Below the pieces are notes generated by a model. It searched no databases. It was not told where the DNA came from and worked only from the letters and a program-made list of their open reading frames with translations. Of a stretch of DNA of 64,000 bases, positions 1 through 11,195 are shown one piece after another. The position numbers and the translations under genes are program-made. Location of the stretch: positions 1 through 64,000 of the forward strand of contig MU832632.1 in the NCBI GenBank assembly GCA_029204225.1, in the 5' to 3' direction. Position 1 is the stretch's first letter. Every line of letters starts with the position of its first letter. The stretch is from Diphasiastrum complanatum (lineage: Eukaryota > Streptophyta > Lycopodiopsida > Lycopodiales > Lycopodiaceae).

Positions 1-139
1 CCCGAGCTGAGAAACAGAGGCTTTCAACGCCATGAGGGTGAGAGGGGGGCTTGCACTTTTCCATTGTAGATTCAGTGCTGGAAGCTATCCAATCTCCAAG
101 ACTTACTGGAAAATCCTTTCTGCTTTGAATTGAAGACAT
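1..139 (-). CDS. N-terminal part of unrecognised protein (runs off window)
   Basis: On the minus strand an ATG at 139-137 opens a frame that stays open for 46 codons to the window edge. An in-frame TAA lies two codons upstream of the ATG, so this is the first possible Met of the frame. The peptide starts MSSIQSRKDF and continues through a DWIASSTES stretch. I do not recognise a domain, and no signal peptide or membrane segment is visible. The context is gene-like: the upstream DNA (140-1000) is richer in GC than most of the window, holds a well-formed GT-AG intron candidate in the leader and a CT tract, and is preceded by G-box repeats. A GTAAGT at codons 12-13 could be a splice donor, in which case the coding exon is shorter. 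It could also be a chance frame; the combination of stop, ATG, intron and promoter-like block argues against that. Confidence 0.45.
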   Translation of the reverse strand, partial: MSSIQSRKDFPVSLGDWIASSTESTMEKCKPPSHPHGVESLCFSAR

Positions 140-175
140 TTTTTGTTAACGTTAAAGAAGATAGATTGAGATCTA

Positions 176-438
176 CTGTGCAAAATTCCAGAACATCCGC
201 CGCATTATTCACTTCACAGCAGCTCCGATGATAGAGGTCGAAACTTTAAGATTTTAGTCTTCCAACCGTTAAATGTCTAAGAAAGAGTAGCAGGTTCTTT
301 GAGAATAACTGTCGATGGACTTTGACGAAGCACATTGCCATATCTAGTACAAGAATCGGAAGGCAAAATCAAAGATAAGCCTCAGCAATTTATCGCCAAG
401 CAATCTCATCTGTTTTTTAAATCTAAGCTACAGTATAC
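176..438 (-). other. Putative 5'-UTR intron
   Basis: Read on the minus strand, a donor AG|GTATAC (exon end at 439) and an acceptor TTTTGCACAG (intron end at 176) bound 263 bases that are AT-richer than the flanking leader. The acceptor lies 37 bases before the ATG at 139, the usual place for a plant leader intron. This is inferred from splice consensus only. Confidence 0.35.
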
Positions 439-920
439 CTGATAATCAAATTCACTACCACTATTACGAGCTCTAACTCCTCTGATAAAATGCTACCAGG
501 CTCAGGCAAACCATCCGGAAGGATGAAACTCATTGCTGAGCACGAAATGCACGAGTAAAAGAGAGAAATGAGGAATTCAACGAAACAGGGGAAGCATAAA
601 CCCGCAAAGCTTTTCTAGGGCAAAAGAAGCTGCCTCAAAAACACAGATCGACGCAGGAGCTCCAGAATCAACAAGGAGCTCATTGACGAAATCAGCTGAG
701 ACATGCAGCATAGCAGAAGCTGACGAGAACATGAACAGGAGCTTGGTTGTGGATCAATACCGGAAGCTCAAAAACCGATATATAGATGTTCACAGCTCAG
801 AATCTGGTTGGGAGATTCAACCGAGGTTTCAGAAATGGAAAAGTGCGGCAGAAGCTGTACGAAAGAGGTCTGGAAACCTGGTTTTGAGTGCGGAAACGGA
901 TGCGCAGGGAAGGAAGCAAT

Positions 921-958
<38 letters not shown>

Positions 959-1000
959 TAGCACGGAAAGGCAGTTGGCGATGGCGGAATGGGATCGAGA
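439..1000 (-). other. Leader / proximal promoter with CT tract
   Basis: This minus-strand leader candidate of the gene at 1-139 contains a (GA/CT)16 tract at 924-955. On the minus strand it reads CT, as pyrimidine patches near plant transcription starts often do. The 92-codon plus-strand frame here (683-961) ends inside the repeat and looks like chance. No clear TATA box is seen, so the transcription start is unplaced. Confidence 0.3.
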
Positions 1001-1106
1001 ATTCTGCTGCTGCATGCCTGCCTTTCCTTTTCTCCTTCCTCCCTCCCTTCCATCCGACAAACCCAAAACACAGAAAAACCACGGCATCCCACAGCCTCAC
1101 TCCTCC

Positions 1107-1660
1107 CACTTCGATGTCCGCCACGTGTCATTACTCTCCATAGACAATCTCGATCATCCACGTGGCACGCTCTGAGTCCACATCGGGGCAGGATTGCCCA
1201 CGTGTCACGAGCGGACGTCAGTCCTGCCGCGTCCGAGAGGCTCAAAACAAAAACACAGCACACGAAGCCACTCCCAAAATCCTCACTTCGATATCCGCCA
1301 CGTGTCACCCGAGCGAGGAATCAATCTTTACTGTCCACGTGGCAGTATTGGATTTGACATTGGAGAATGATCGCTAGCGTGTCGCCACAGGACGTTAGTC
1401 CTGCCGCGTCGGAGAGAGGACACCGAGAGCCGGACTCTGCAGCGACAAGCAAAAAATAAAAGTAAAAAAACAAGATAGAAAAGAAAAATAATCCTCACTT
1501 CGATATCCGCCACGTGTCTTCCAGTCAATAGGTTAATCCTCACTGTCCACGTGGCAGTATCTGATTCCAATCGGAGAACGGTCGCCTACGTGTCGCCACA
1601 GGACGTCAGTCTTGCCGCGTCGGAGAGAGGACACGAGCCGGACTCTGAAAGAAAAATAAA
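1107..1660 (-). promoter_or_regulatory. Tandem G-box (CACGTG) promoter-like repeat block
   Basis: Three diverged tandem units of about 180-210 bp begin at about 1110, 1288 and 1498, each with CACTTCGATRTCCGCCACGTGTC. Within units the order is conserved: CCACGTGTC, then TCCACGTGGCA about 35-40 bp later, then an ACGTGTCRC box, then CCTGCCGCGTC. In total there are at least seven ACGTG cores. ACGTGTC/ACGTGGC are the known bZIP-bound ABRE/G-box core in plants. The block lies just upstream of the leader of the minus-strand gene starting at 139, so an ABA- or light-type enhancer is plausible. It could also be a repeat from a mobile element. Confidence 0.45.
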
Positions 1661-2207
1661 AGAAAAATAATTTTTATTTTTTTTTGGCGGAGTAAATGCA
1701 ACTGAGCTTGAGCTCCAGACGCTGAGAAAGGCCATTCGAAAGCGCCTCGATAATTACAAATAATAATAATTATTTTCATTTTTTAAATGTTTCTCGAGAT
1801 TAAACCAGCTCATAATTGGATCGGAATACGATTTTCCGGAGCTGGACTAAATCCCAGTTTCCGAAAATCTATTCCCTAAAATATGCACGCAATTATTAGA
1901 AAAAGAGCTTAAAAGGCAATTAATTAACTATTTCACGTACCACAAACCCCCTTTAAAATTCACCTTTAATTATTTTCTTCTCCTTCCAAAACAAAAATAC
2001 GAAAAAATAAACTTTATTCACCGCCCTTCAAAACTACGGCCCCGTCCCACCTTCAACAAACTTCACCCTTCTCTGAGTTCTCTCACTTCTGGCAGCGGTT
2101 TTCCGACCAGACCGCAGTGCACATCTCCGCCTTTCCACTCTGGACAATCCCATTACCCTTCAGTCAAATCCCTTCTTCAATGCGCTTCCACCCGTCCCGG
2201 GTTCGAG

Positions 2208-2252
2208 CTCACGTGGAGACAGGACTACCACGTGGCGGATATCGGTCGATGG
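2208..2252 (+). repeat. Inverted partial copy of the G-box repeat
   Basis: CACGTGG, AGGACT, CCACGTGGCGGATATCGG is the reverse complement of the unit core seen at 1288 and 1498 (CCGATATCCGCCACGTG). So the repeat family extends about 600 bp beyond the tandem block, in opposite orientation. A 13-base C run follows at 2306-2318. Confidence 0.5.
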
Positions 2253-2319
2253 TACCATCGGTGGTGGAGCTAAGGGGGCCGTGCATCCGCCGCCCGTTTT
2301 AGCTGCCCCCCCCCCCCCG

Positions 2320-3540
2320 TTTTAGTACAAGCTTAGAAATCCGTGAAGGAGATAATTAAATGTCGAAGCTAAAATTTCTACTTTATCCATTAATTTAATA
2401 CCAACCCCCATTCATTCATATATATATATATCCTCGACCGTCGACGTACTATTAGTTTAGTACTAAATCAGTAACTACTCCTTCATTAACAGCTCATGAA
2501 GCAATCCCTCGGTTACAACGCAAATCCCATACATACATTAATTACTTGATCATTGTTCATTCACCACTTCAAATTTTAAATACCACCCCCCACCCACACA
2601 CCCACCCCAATTCTTTGTCTTACCTATTTGACTCTCTGAGTCCATGACGTTAACATTTGAGCCAAGCTTTTGTAGCTTCCTTGTTCATGTGTATGAACTT
2701 AGTCCTTAGTGGGTGATTATGAGTGGGTTGTTGGCAGTTTTTGCGGCTGGGGTCTATTTCATCTCATACAATGTACCCCATCTTCCCACCAAAACAGTCT
2801 CTCATTGATTTAGACCCCCTACCTATCTCAAAAGCAACCAAAAAGAACATCGTCAATCTCCAACAAGCGTCAAGTTAATGTGAGATCTAAGATCTGAGGT
2901 CTGAGGTCTGAGGTCTGAGATTTGAGATCAAAGACTAACGATGCAGATGTGACAAAGGAAAGAAATCTATGACTGAAACTTGAGAACGCCCCATTTACGT
3001 CAACACCCCATTTACGTCAACTAATGTCCATGGCTGAGCAAGTCTATAAAGAATTTTGCAAGTCGTGGCTTGAGATTCCCACTATGAGCAAGTCTATAAA
3101 GAAATTTGAGCTTGAGATATCCACTACTTGCTTATCATCTAAATATCTAACTATGGTGAAACCCATGGACATTTAAACCTTATACCTATTTTACTTCAGG
3201 TGAAAAAAATCTCTCTTGTAAAAATTTTGTTGAGTAAAATATGGCAACCTAATATGATTTTTTAATGTATAGTTTTTATGGATTTATGTAAACAAACCTT
3301 CTTAGCAACTTCAAAAGACCAAAAGAACAACATGACAAATGGCATGTCTGGAATATGTACAATTGGGCCCCAAGAAATGAGATTTGCATTAGCAAAAAGC
3401 TACATCAAAAAGCGAATGTACTAAGCTTATTCTTTGGCATCATGACAATCCATGTGGTTACTTTATTTTAGTTGCCAGTTCTAGATAGCTACTAGGTCCA
3501 TGACATAAAAAGAGGAACTCAACCTTGTAATGGAAGAAAG
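2320..3540. other. Non-coding AT-rich stretch with small tandem repeats
   Basis: No coding signal. There are local repeats: a GTCTGAG-type heptamer/octamer run at about 2887-2932, a duplicated 17-mer CCCCATTTACGTCAAC at 2988-3020, and a roughly 50-bp duplicated unit starting GAGCAAGTCTATAAAGAA at about 3034-3125. Confidence 0.6.
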
Positions 3541-3870
3541 ATTAATGTACTAACATGTCTTGTGTGTTTGAGATACTTTTAAAATCCTTCGTCATAGTCT
3601 ATTTAGACAAGAGTGTTCATATGGCAATGGAGACCTTGATTAATGTACCAACATGTTTTGTGTGTTTGAGATACGTTTAAGATCCTTCGTCATAGTTTAT
3701 TTAGACAAGAGTGTTCATATGGCAATGGAGACCTTGATTGGAATCTCAACATGCACCCACAAGGGATTCCTCAATGCCCGTCACATGGAGACCTCGGTTG
3801 GAATCTCAATATGCACCCACAAGGGACTTCTCAATGCCCGGCACATGGAATCTCAATATGCACCCACAAG
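3541..3870. repeat. Two adjacent tandem duplications (about 100 bp x2, then about 63 bp x2.5)
   Basis: The segment from ATTAATGTAC to GGAGACCTTG at 3541-3640 recurs almost unchanged at 3641-3738. The next segment, TGGAATCTCAAYATGCACCC through ATGCCCGKCACATGGAG, recurs at about 3739, 3800 and in part at 3847. The plus-strand frame across it (3653-4039) carries the repeats but no recognisable domain. Confidence 0.75.
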
Positions 3871-4076
3871 GGACACCTCAAAGTCTAGGAGCCCCAAACT
3901 TTGGGTTCTTTATGCTCCACATGGTTCGTTCTTTATGCTCCGCATGGTTCTAAGTTGTCCAATTGACTTGAATGTGGTCCTCCAATATGAGCTGGGTAGG
4001 ACTTCCTTGTCTCTCCTTGAGGTCGAGTTTCAGCTCTAGTTCAACTCTAGTCCAACTCTACTCAATAACGAGAACA

Positions 4077-4180
<104 letters not shown>

Positions 4181-4289
4181 TTGGAATCCTATTTTTACAT
4201 GGTAGCCCATTTCATTATATTGTATGTCTAGGACCTAGGTTATGTTTAGTAAGATGTTCAAGCAATCCAATAAGTAATCTAGATAGTCT

Positions 4290-5560
4290 TGATAGTTTTG
4301 TCTAGTTCACCTTTAAGATGTTTTATCCATTACCCATCTTTAAGAAAAGGAAAATCCAAAAGTTAAAAATACATAGTTGCTTTGTCTAGATAACCCTAAG
4401 GCAATCTATGCACAAATGTGTTTAAGGGCATAAAAGTGTAAAAGCCCAAATTGACTCCAAATTAGATGCCACATTAAATTCTTGTGGTACATGTGGAATT
4501 TTGTTGTATCCACTAGATGTCTTTGAGAAAATGAAAGTGAAAAAGCCCAAATTGCCTCCAAACTAGATGTCATATCAAGACCTTATGGTACACGTGGAAT
4601 TATTTTGTATCCACTAGATGCCTTCAAAAGAAGAAAAGTGCAAAAGCAAAATCTTTTCCAATCAGACGTCGTAAAAATATTTTTAGTGCATTTGGAATTA
4701 CGTTGTCGCCACGAAACGTAGGTGTTCAAAACTTACGTGTCGGTGACTATAATAGATAATCATTAGTTTCGTGACTTACTTCATGATAGTTGTGGTCACG
4801 AAACTTATGAAGTGGACATGCACATGTGATTTATGTTCCAACTTCAAGGATGAAAATTTAAACCTTTCAAAAGTGGTAGGCTATATGCTTCATATTGTGG
4901 TTGTAACTTGATGGGCAACACAAATACTCTATAACATCCCTTTGTGGTAGTCAAGTTGTATAAGAGTTGCTACTATATCTTGCATGACGCAAGCTCAAAA
5001 TGTGGATGCTACAAAATAGTGATTTCTTGGCATGTTCTTGTGTTTGTAGAGTTTTATAAGTTATGAATCTAATTATTTCAGTCCAAAGTCACTACTAGTA
5101 TGAGAAGTATATTCATGGTGCATTATGATGCTAGTGCAATTAAGTTTATCTTTGAAATACTTTAATAAGAAAAGAAAAAAAACTTCAAATGACCCTATAC
5201 TTCCTTGATAGTTGCTTTGCCTAGTCCACCCCAAAGATGCTTTATCCACGAGATGTCTTTAAGGGAAGAAAAGTGCAAAAGCCCAAAATATTTAAGCTAA
5301 TTTCCTTACTTCACATCTAGCACACTTTATCCACTACATGTCTTCAATGGAAAAAGTGCAAAAGCCAAAAGTGCCTCAAAATTAGATGTCATATCAAGAT
5401 TATCTAGTACATGTGGAATTATGTTGCTTTCACGTAAGTAGAGAAAATTCAAGATTTGTGACATGAAGATAATTCCATGAGTGTCATAACTTAACTTGAT
5501 GGTTGTTGTTGTCACGGAACTTGAGGGATGAAATAAAGACATGATTTAAGAATGGAAAAG
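4290..5560. repeat. About 100-bp diverged tandem repeat and its duplicated block
   Basis: Units at about 4420, 4519 and 4619 share AAAAGTGYAAAAGCCCAAA, CTCCAAAYTAGATGYCA, GGTACAYGTGGAATTWTGTTG and TATCCACTAGATG. Further copies lie at about 5258 and 5339. The surrounding DNA (4300-4900) also resembles 5200-5590, for example GTTGCTTTGYCTAG and GTCACGRAACTT, so the array seems to have been duplicated as a block. No coding frame is preserved. Confidence 0.6.
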
Positions 5561-6640
5561 TGTTGTATTTAAAAGGCTACTTATTCTAGTGGTAGTGTAA
5601 AGACGATGGTAGAAGTAAATTGATGAAGGTTTTGAAACAAAATTGAAACACACGTAGAGGGTTTGTTGCTCTCATGTGATGGAATTTTTTGTTGTATTGT
5701 CCTAAGGACATCGTTACATTTGTTGGTATCATACTAATCAATACCCAACCAACAAACAATGACATCCAATTGCAGAGCAAAAGATGAACTACTATGCTCA
5801 GTTCATAAATTAAGCATTGATGAAAAGACTCTACTTCTTAATTATCAACTTAATATAATGTGAAAAACTTTGAACAACATGTGGTGCTAGTACATGCCTT
5901 CTATCGCATTGCATTTTACTCCTAGCCATGCAAGTCCAAAGTCATATGATCCCATCGTTCATCATCAATTGCTAGAATTTCAATTTCTACATTTACTCCA
6001 TGTGCTTGCATTGGTTCATAACATTGAACCATATGTTTCTTCTTCCTATAGTAGTACTAATGTCTTCCACATTGATCATGCAAAAAAAAAAAAAGAGAAA
6101 ATTCATCACATGAGCACAACAAAACGTGTAGATGCTTAGTGTATACTTTTTTTATTCCTTCAAACAACTATCTAGCTTATCCTTGATGTTCAAAAAAGGA
6201 TGTTCAAAATTTCTTTTTTCATGCCTAAAGCCATCTCCTCATTGTCTATAGCTAGCAAAAATAGGAAGAATTGAGATCAATATGAGTAGAGATTTTTGTT
6301 TGAGTGAAAATAAATCAAGCAAGCGTGTCTAATCTACAAGGACAAGAGTATGGTAAAAAACATCAATAAGCTCTCATGTAGCCTCCTCAATAGGACGACC
6401 ATCCCACTAGACTAAAATTGAATTTGCCATTGCTAGTGACTATGTAGCATCTTGTGACATATCTTTGTCTTACAGATTCCTAGCCCTAATCGCTCAATGG
6501 AAGCCTTGCCCTACACAAAATGATGTCTATCAAAGTGTAATTTGAAGAAAAGAATATCATGGGACAACTCACTATTTGAAATGGATTATTATTTCAAAAT
6601 GAAAAATTTTGTCTAGCAGGGGATGACAAACTGAAGAAAG
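5560..6640. other. Stretch without recognised gene
   Basis: AT-rich. Short frames (5586-5780 minus, 5894-6139 plus) show no domain or family resemblance. I see nothing functional that I can support. Confidence 0.5.
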
Positions 6641-7066
6641 AGACTTTGTTTTAATGTTATGATGCACCCTATGTAGGCCATCCAAGTATACACAGGACTT
6701 TAAATTTGGTTAAAAGTTTTATTCGCCAAAACTCGAGCCATATATTAAGTCTTATGTGGTAAAGTATGAAATCAGTCGAAAAATTTAAAAATTCAAAGTG
6801 TATTGTGTTATTTAGGTATATGACAAGAGAAGGAAAAGCATATCTGTGAATTTTTTAGTTGAATTTTAAAAAATCTAACTACAATATCATTTTTTTTGGG
6901 TGATTGTTGATCAATTAATTAAGCATGTGAGATTTGTTGAGATCTGGAAGGTTGTTAATTTTCTACATGAAATGCAAGAGATAGTATATTTAGATCATGA
7001 GAATATTCATAGTGCTCAAGATAGGGCTAAGGATTTTGCTAATATTAAAAGATCTCCCAATGGTTT
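6640..7066 (+). pseudogene. Ty3/gypsy (chromovirus) integrase relic, 5' part
   Basis: A frame around 6655-6725 reads YDAPYVGHPSIHRTLNLVKS, which matches the zinc-binding (HHCC) start of gypsy integrases. Downstream, about 6935-7066 matches the segment at 23787-23910 almost base for base (ATGCAAGARATRGT, AGATCTCCCA). The copy is full of stops and deletions and is cut at 7066 by the copia element; it resumes at 9711. The relation to the 23653-24445 relic shows that both belong to one chromovirus family. Confidence 0.75.
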
Positions 7067-7212
7067 TGTTGGAAATTAAGCCCATAGTTGTCTCCTTGGT
7101 GAATGACTAATTTCTGTTTCATGATTTTTCCTGCATGTTTATTGATCATTGATCTAGGGTCAGGTGAAACCAACTTTGGTTCTACGCCTGCTCATCTGAT
7201 ACCTGATACAAA

Positions 7213-8335
7213 GTGTGCAAGCTGCACAAAGCAATCTACGGTTTGAAACAGGCTGCAAGAGCATGGTTCGATAGAATCAACTCTTATCTCATTCAATTGG
7301 GATTTGCACACAATTCAGCTTATTGTAATGTTTATTCAAAGCATATAGGCACAAATTCAGTTCACATAGCTCTTTACGTAGATGATGCATTTATTCTGTC
7401 TAACGACACTTCTCTACTACACACTACTAAGAGTGATCTGTCAAAGGAATTTGACATGACTGATTTAGGAGTTGTTCATTCTTTGCTAGGAATTCACATT
7501 ACTAGAGATAGACTTCAGAAGAAGATCTATCTTAACCAGCAGACATATCTAAAAGGCATTTTAGAAAAGTTTCATATGTCTGATTGGAAACCAATTGATA
7601 CCCCAACAGATCCAAGTATTGTACTGACTAAACCTACTAGTGCTAATTCTGATAGTGAAGTACTCGACATAGCGAAATACCCTTATCATTCACTAATAGG
7701 ATCTTTGATGTATGCAATGCTATGTACTAGACCAGATTTAGCATACATTGTTAGCACATTAGGTCAATTCATGTCTAATTCTAGGATTTCTCATTGGAAA
7801 GCATTAAAGAGAGTGATGAGATATATTCAGGGAAGTCTAGATCACATTTTATGTTATGATGGAAATGCTATCGACCCATTTGTCCTACGAGACTACTCCG
7901 ATTCATATTGGGGAGAAACAGTCTCTACCAAAAAATCTACCTCCGGGTTATGTTTCTTTTTGGCAGGGGAACCGATTTCGTGGAACTCAAAGAGGTAGAA
8001 ATTAGTTGCGCTTTCTTCGACAGAGACAGAGTACATCCCAACATGTCAAGCTTCAAAAGAAACTATATGGATTAGGTTTTTACTTCACGACTTGCATCAC
8101 ACTCAGTTCAATGCTACCGCCATTCTGTGTGACAACTTGAGCTGTATTTCACTGTCACTGAATCTTAGATTTCATGGCAAATCCAAGCACATAGAAATCT
8201 AGTATCATTTCATTCGAGAAAAAGTTTTCTCAGGGCAAGTGATCCTTCAATACGCCAAAGCGCTTCCCAGGATCAAGCATCAGAAGTTTTCAACATGCTG
8301 AACCTGACGAAGATGCCAAGGAACCAACCATGACC
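7213..8335 (+). pseudogene. Copia reverse transcriptase (C-terminal half) and RNase H
   Basis: The frame begins at CKLHKAIYGLKQAARAWF, the standard copia RT block, and includes LYVDDAFILSN with the catalytic YVDD pair, then SLMYAMLCTRPDLAY and the RNase H start FVLRDYSDSYWG. A stop occurs at 7996-7998 (after WNSKR), and RNase H homology continues in the same direction through ALSSTETEY, LCDNLSCISLS and HGKSKHIEI to about 8300. The tail shows a deletion compared with the 42173 copy: QYAKALPRIK here, against QYFSTTEMVANMFTKALLRIK there in substance. The family normally copies element RNA into DNA inside cytoplasmic particles; this copy cannot. Confidence 0.9.
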
Positions 8336-8346
8336 TTAAGGAGGAC

Positions 8347-9710
8347 TGTTGAAAATTAAGCCCACAGTTGTCTCCTTGGTGAATGACTAATTTCTATTTC
8401 ATGATTCTTCTTGCATGTTTATTGATCATTGATCTAGGGTCAGGTGAAACCAACTTTGATTCTATGTCTGCTCATCTGATACCTGCAGGAATCACAAACT
8501 TAGACAGCCAATTTATTTGAAGAACGTCTACAATGGGCTTCCGGCTAAAGTCCTTGAAGATGGCCAAGTCTTCAATGACTTCAAGTTATTGAACTTAACA
8601 TCTGAACAAGTCTGCAGAAATACATTACTTTCTCGACAGTCTGCAAAAATATTCTAAGTGTCGCGACAGTCTGTAGAAATAAACTATGTTTTCCACAGTG
8701 TCGTCTTTTTCACATTTCCCTGAAATGCAAAACTAGCATAGTTCAACAGTTTAAACTATTTTGCCACAGTTCAAAGTTCAACCATTTTAGAGCACCTTCT
8801 ATTTTTTTGCAAAAATGCGAAGAGAGAGAAAATTCTCGAAGGTCGTTTGCTTTCAAAAGTTGAACTGTTTTAGGGCACCTTCGGCATTTTCACAAAAACC
8901 CGAAGAGAGAGAAAAATGTCGAAGGTCATATACTTTGAATGAGGAATGTTCCCAGCCACTTCCCTTATAAAGTGAAGTGAGAGAATTTTGCAATGCCCTC
9001 ATCCACATCAACATACCAGTACAGTTGTCACAGAAGCCATATACTTCCAAGTAAATGGCTTACCTAATTAGGTGACAATCATTTATTGTAATTAATACAT
9101 GGATGAAATCTATAAATAGATCATCCAAGTACAGATTGTTAGTTGCACCGTCCATGAGATGTATTATTTGAGTCTCCTGATTACGCCGTCAATTTTTTGT
9201 TGTAATTGCTATTTTGTATTGTGCTTCAAGTGTAATATAGCAGCAGCACGTTTTTATCTATGTACAACATAGATGAATGCTTGTTGTGATTGAATGCACT
9301 TTCATTGTTGTTTGATCGCACTTGTATACTCGCTCTGATCAGAACACGGACGTCTACGACTCCTTAGTTTCTGATCAGACGATAGCTGTCTTTGACGCCT
9401 GATGAACTCGCGATATCATACTGCTCTTCCATTTATTTCAAAACTATACTTCACATTGAATCTGATTTCAGTAGTACCACACACAAACTATCTCTAATCT
9501 CTTCGATGGACTGTACTCTTGCTTTAGAGTATGAATTAATTTTTAAGATCATGTTGGGCAATCAGAAGTCATAAAGCTGTGATTATCTTTTAGCATAAGT
9601 TGTCTATTAGACTGTTTTTGCACCTAGCAGCCGATTAGAACGGGAGAGTTGTTCCGCAACATTCCTGCTCTCTTCTCCGTTCTCATTCTTCTATCTCTCT
9701 TGCCCCATCA
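8347..9710 (+). repeat. 3' LTR of copia copy 1 (complete, 1364 bp)
   Basis: Starts TGTTGAAAATTAAG right after a purine tract (AAGGAGGAC) and ends CCATCA before the target-site flank. A TATA box, CTATAAATAGA, lies at about 9110-9120, so transcription would start near 9145. An internal tandem duplication of about 80 bp (8775-8859 and 8860-8938, each with TTTTAGRGCACCTTC and GAAGAGAGAGAAAA) sits upstream of it. Copies or fragments occur at 7067, 42173, 45055 and, inverted, near 34341. Confidence 0.85.
9110..9120 (+). promoter_or_regulatory. LTR TATA box
   Basis: CTATAAATAGA within the copia 3' LTR, in the sense orientation. It is a canonical plant TATA element and would drive outward transcription into 9711 and beyond if still active. 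Confidence 0.5.
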
Positions 9711-10430
9711 AGTTTTAAAGTTGTTGGCTGGGTAAATTCCAAGAGATTTCAGGACTATGCATATAGAAAAGATTTACAAATTATCTACCACTTATTGTGG
9801 ACCATTTCAAAATATTAAAAAAAAATAGTTCTTTTAGCCTATGAACTTGATCTTCAAGATAAATCCATTTCTCATCCAATATTTCATTTAATTCATTTAG
9901 GTGATACCATTGGATCTTATGAGGATCTATTTTGATTGGAAGATTTATTGCTTAGTATGTTTTGGAATTTAAGAAAGTACTCAAAACTAGAGGGAAAAAA
10001 ATTGAAAATTTGTTCTATTTTTTAGGCTTGATTAGATGAAAATGTTGGATTGAGGATGATGATTCATAAAGAAAAATTTCCTAGTTTTCATTCCTAAGAA
10101 CATAAATAGTTTAAAAGAAGGTTATGTCCATGTCCAATACAAAAGATATGGGACAATTCTTGATGTGGATATTCGGGACTCCTATGCTCAAGCTTGATAC
10201 TTACGTCTTGATATTCTAGCCAAGGCCAACTATATAATCAATAATCTTGATAGGTCCTAGGAGCTCCAATATTGGCATGTGGAGCAATGCATTGTGTTGA
10301 TGACTATATGCATAAAAAGGAGTATCAATAGTAATTGTTATTGAGTTTAGTAGTGGATTAGGATTAAATTGGATGAAATATTCTCATACATTTGCAGGCT
10401 ACATATGCTCATGGCTGAAGCTATTATGAT
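9711..10430 (+). pseudogene. Chromovirus relic, 3' part (integrase tail and LTR start)
   Basis: This continues the relic cut at 7066. It contains the integrase C-terminal block (AATTCCAAGAGATTTCAGG, TGTGGACCATTT, CATCCAATATTTCATTTAATT), which aligns with 23937-24090. A purine tract and LTR start near 10120 (GGTTATGTCCATGTCC) correspond to 24341-24365. From about 10205 the LTR aligns across the site where the 24448-30018 element inserted in the sister relic, so it acts as an empty-site reference. Confidence 0.7.
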
Positions 10431-11195
10431 TGATCTTTGTTTTCTAGTTGGTTGGGTGGTTTTTAATGCACAATCTTCCCTTTTGGTGCTTTGTAGCTAG
10501 ATATATAGAAGGTGATCTTCACAATGGGCAATGGCATCAAAATTCCATGTAGCTAGTTTCAATTGCAAATCATGACACCATGACGACACTTTTTAATAGA
10601 AAAATAAAATCGCACTTTCTATTTCTTTTCATTTGTAATGCCATGAAGATAATAATATTAATATCATTTCGTTAGCCAATCATCCATGACTTCATGTTTT
10701 CTTTCCTCCTCTCTCAAATAAGGTTCAGGCTGAAAATCTAAACTCAAAGAAGCTAAGCTCTTGACTTGTGTGAGCAAAACTTCATATTGTTGAGTTTGCA
10801 AACTATTTTAATTATTCATTTTTTTGTCACACTCAGCTGCTAGCAAATCTATAAGTATGTCAGCATAGGAGCCACTCCACTCGGGCTTGCAACTCCATTC
10901 GTCATTATTGATTTTAATCACATGAATTCATTCAATTAATTGATCTATACATCTAGTTTGTCAACAATAGGAAAACTAATTGCGATTTCATATCATACTG
11001 TATGAAAATCCCAATAAGGCTATTCCACTATTTTAAGTCACTTTCAAAGAAAAAAAATTCAATGATGACTAAAACTAAAAAAAATCGAAACAATTTTAGA
11101 AATTAGATAAATCAAAATTTTGACGAGTTTTTTTTTATTAGTAACAAAAAAACACTATTGATTGTTTTTCATTTATGATACTCAATTCCTTCACC
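10430..11195. other. Stretch without recognised gene
   Basis: AT-rich DNA, probably further decayed LTR or intergenic sequence. No frame, RNA gene or repeat that I can support. Confidence 0.45.

Larger units (their letters stand above)
7067..9710 (+). mobile_element. Ty1/copia element, copy 1, internally deleted
   Basis: It starts TGTTGGAAATTAAG and ends in CCCCATCA. The 5' LTR is reduced to its first about 134 bp (7067-7200), which jumps directly into late RT; the 3' LTR (8347-9710) is complete at 1364 bp. Flanks are GGTTT (7062-7066) and AGTTT (9711-9715), a 5-bp target duplication with one mismatch. The insertion splits a chromovirus integrase relic that continues on the other side. Gag, protease, integrase and early RT are missing. 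The internal part is very close to the copy at 42173-45630. Confidence 0.85.

Noticed and set aside
924-955. Open frames of alternating Arg-Glu or Ser-Leu across GA/CT arrays (also at 4080, 23513 and 41577)
   Set aside because: Dinucleotide repeats give stop-free frames by composition; no start context, domain or conservation.
2170-2215. GGTTCGAGCTC as a pol III B box of a second SINE
   Set aside because: Last bases do not fit the B box, and no A box at the right distance upstream.
7067-7215. Splicing as the explanation for LTR sequence joined to late RT
   Set aside because: The break after CTGATAC in the intact LTR is followed by CTGCAG or CTACAA, not GT, so there is no donor.
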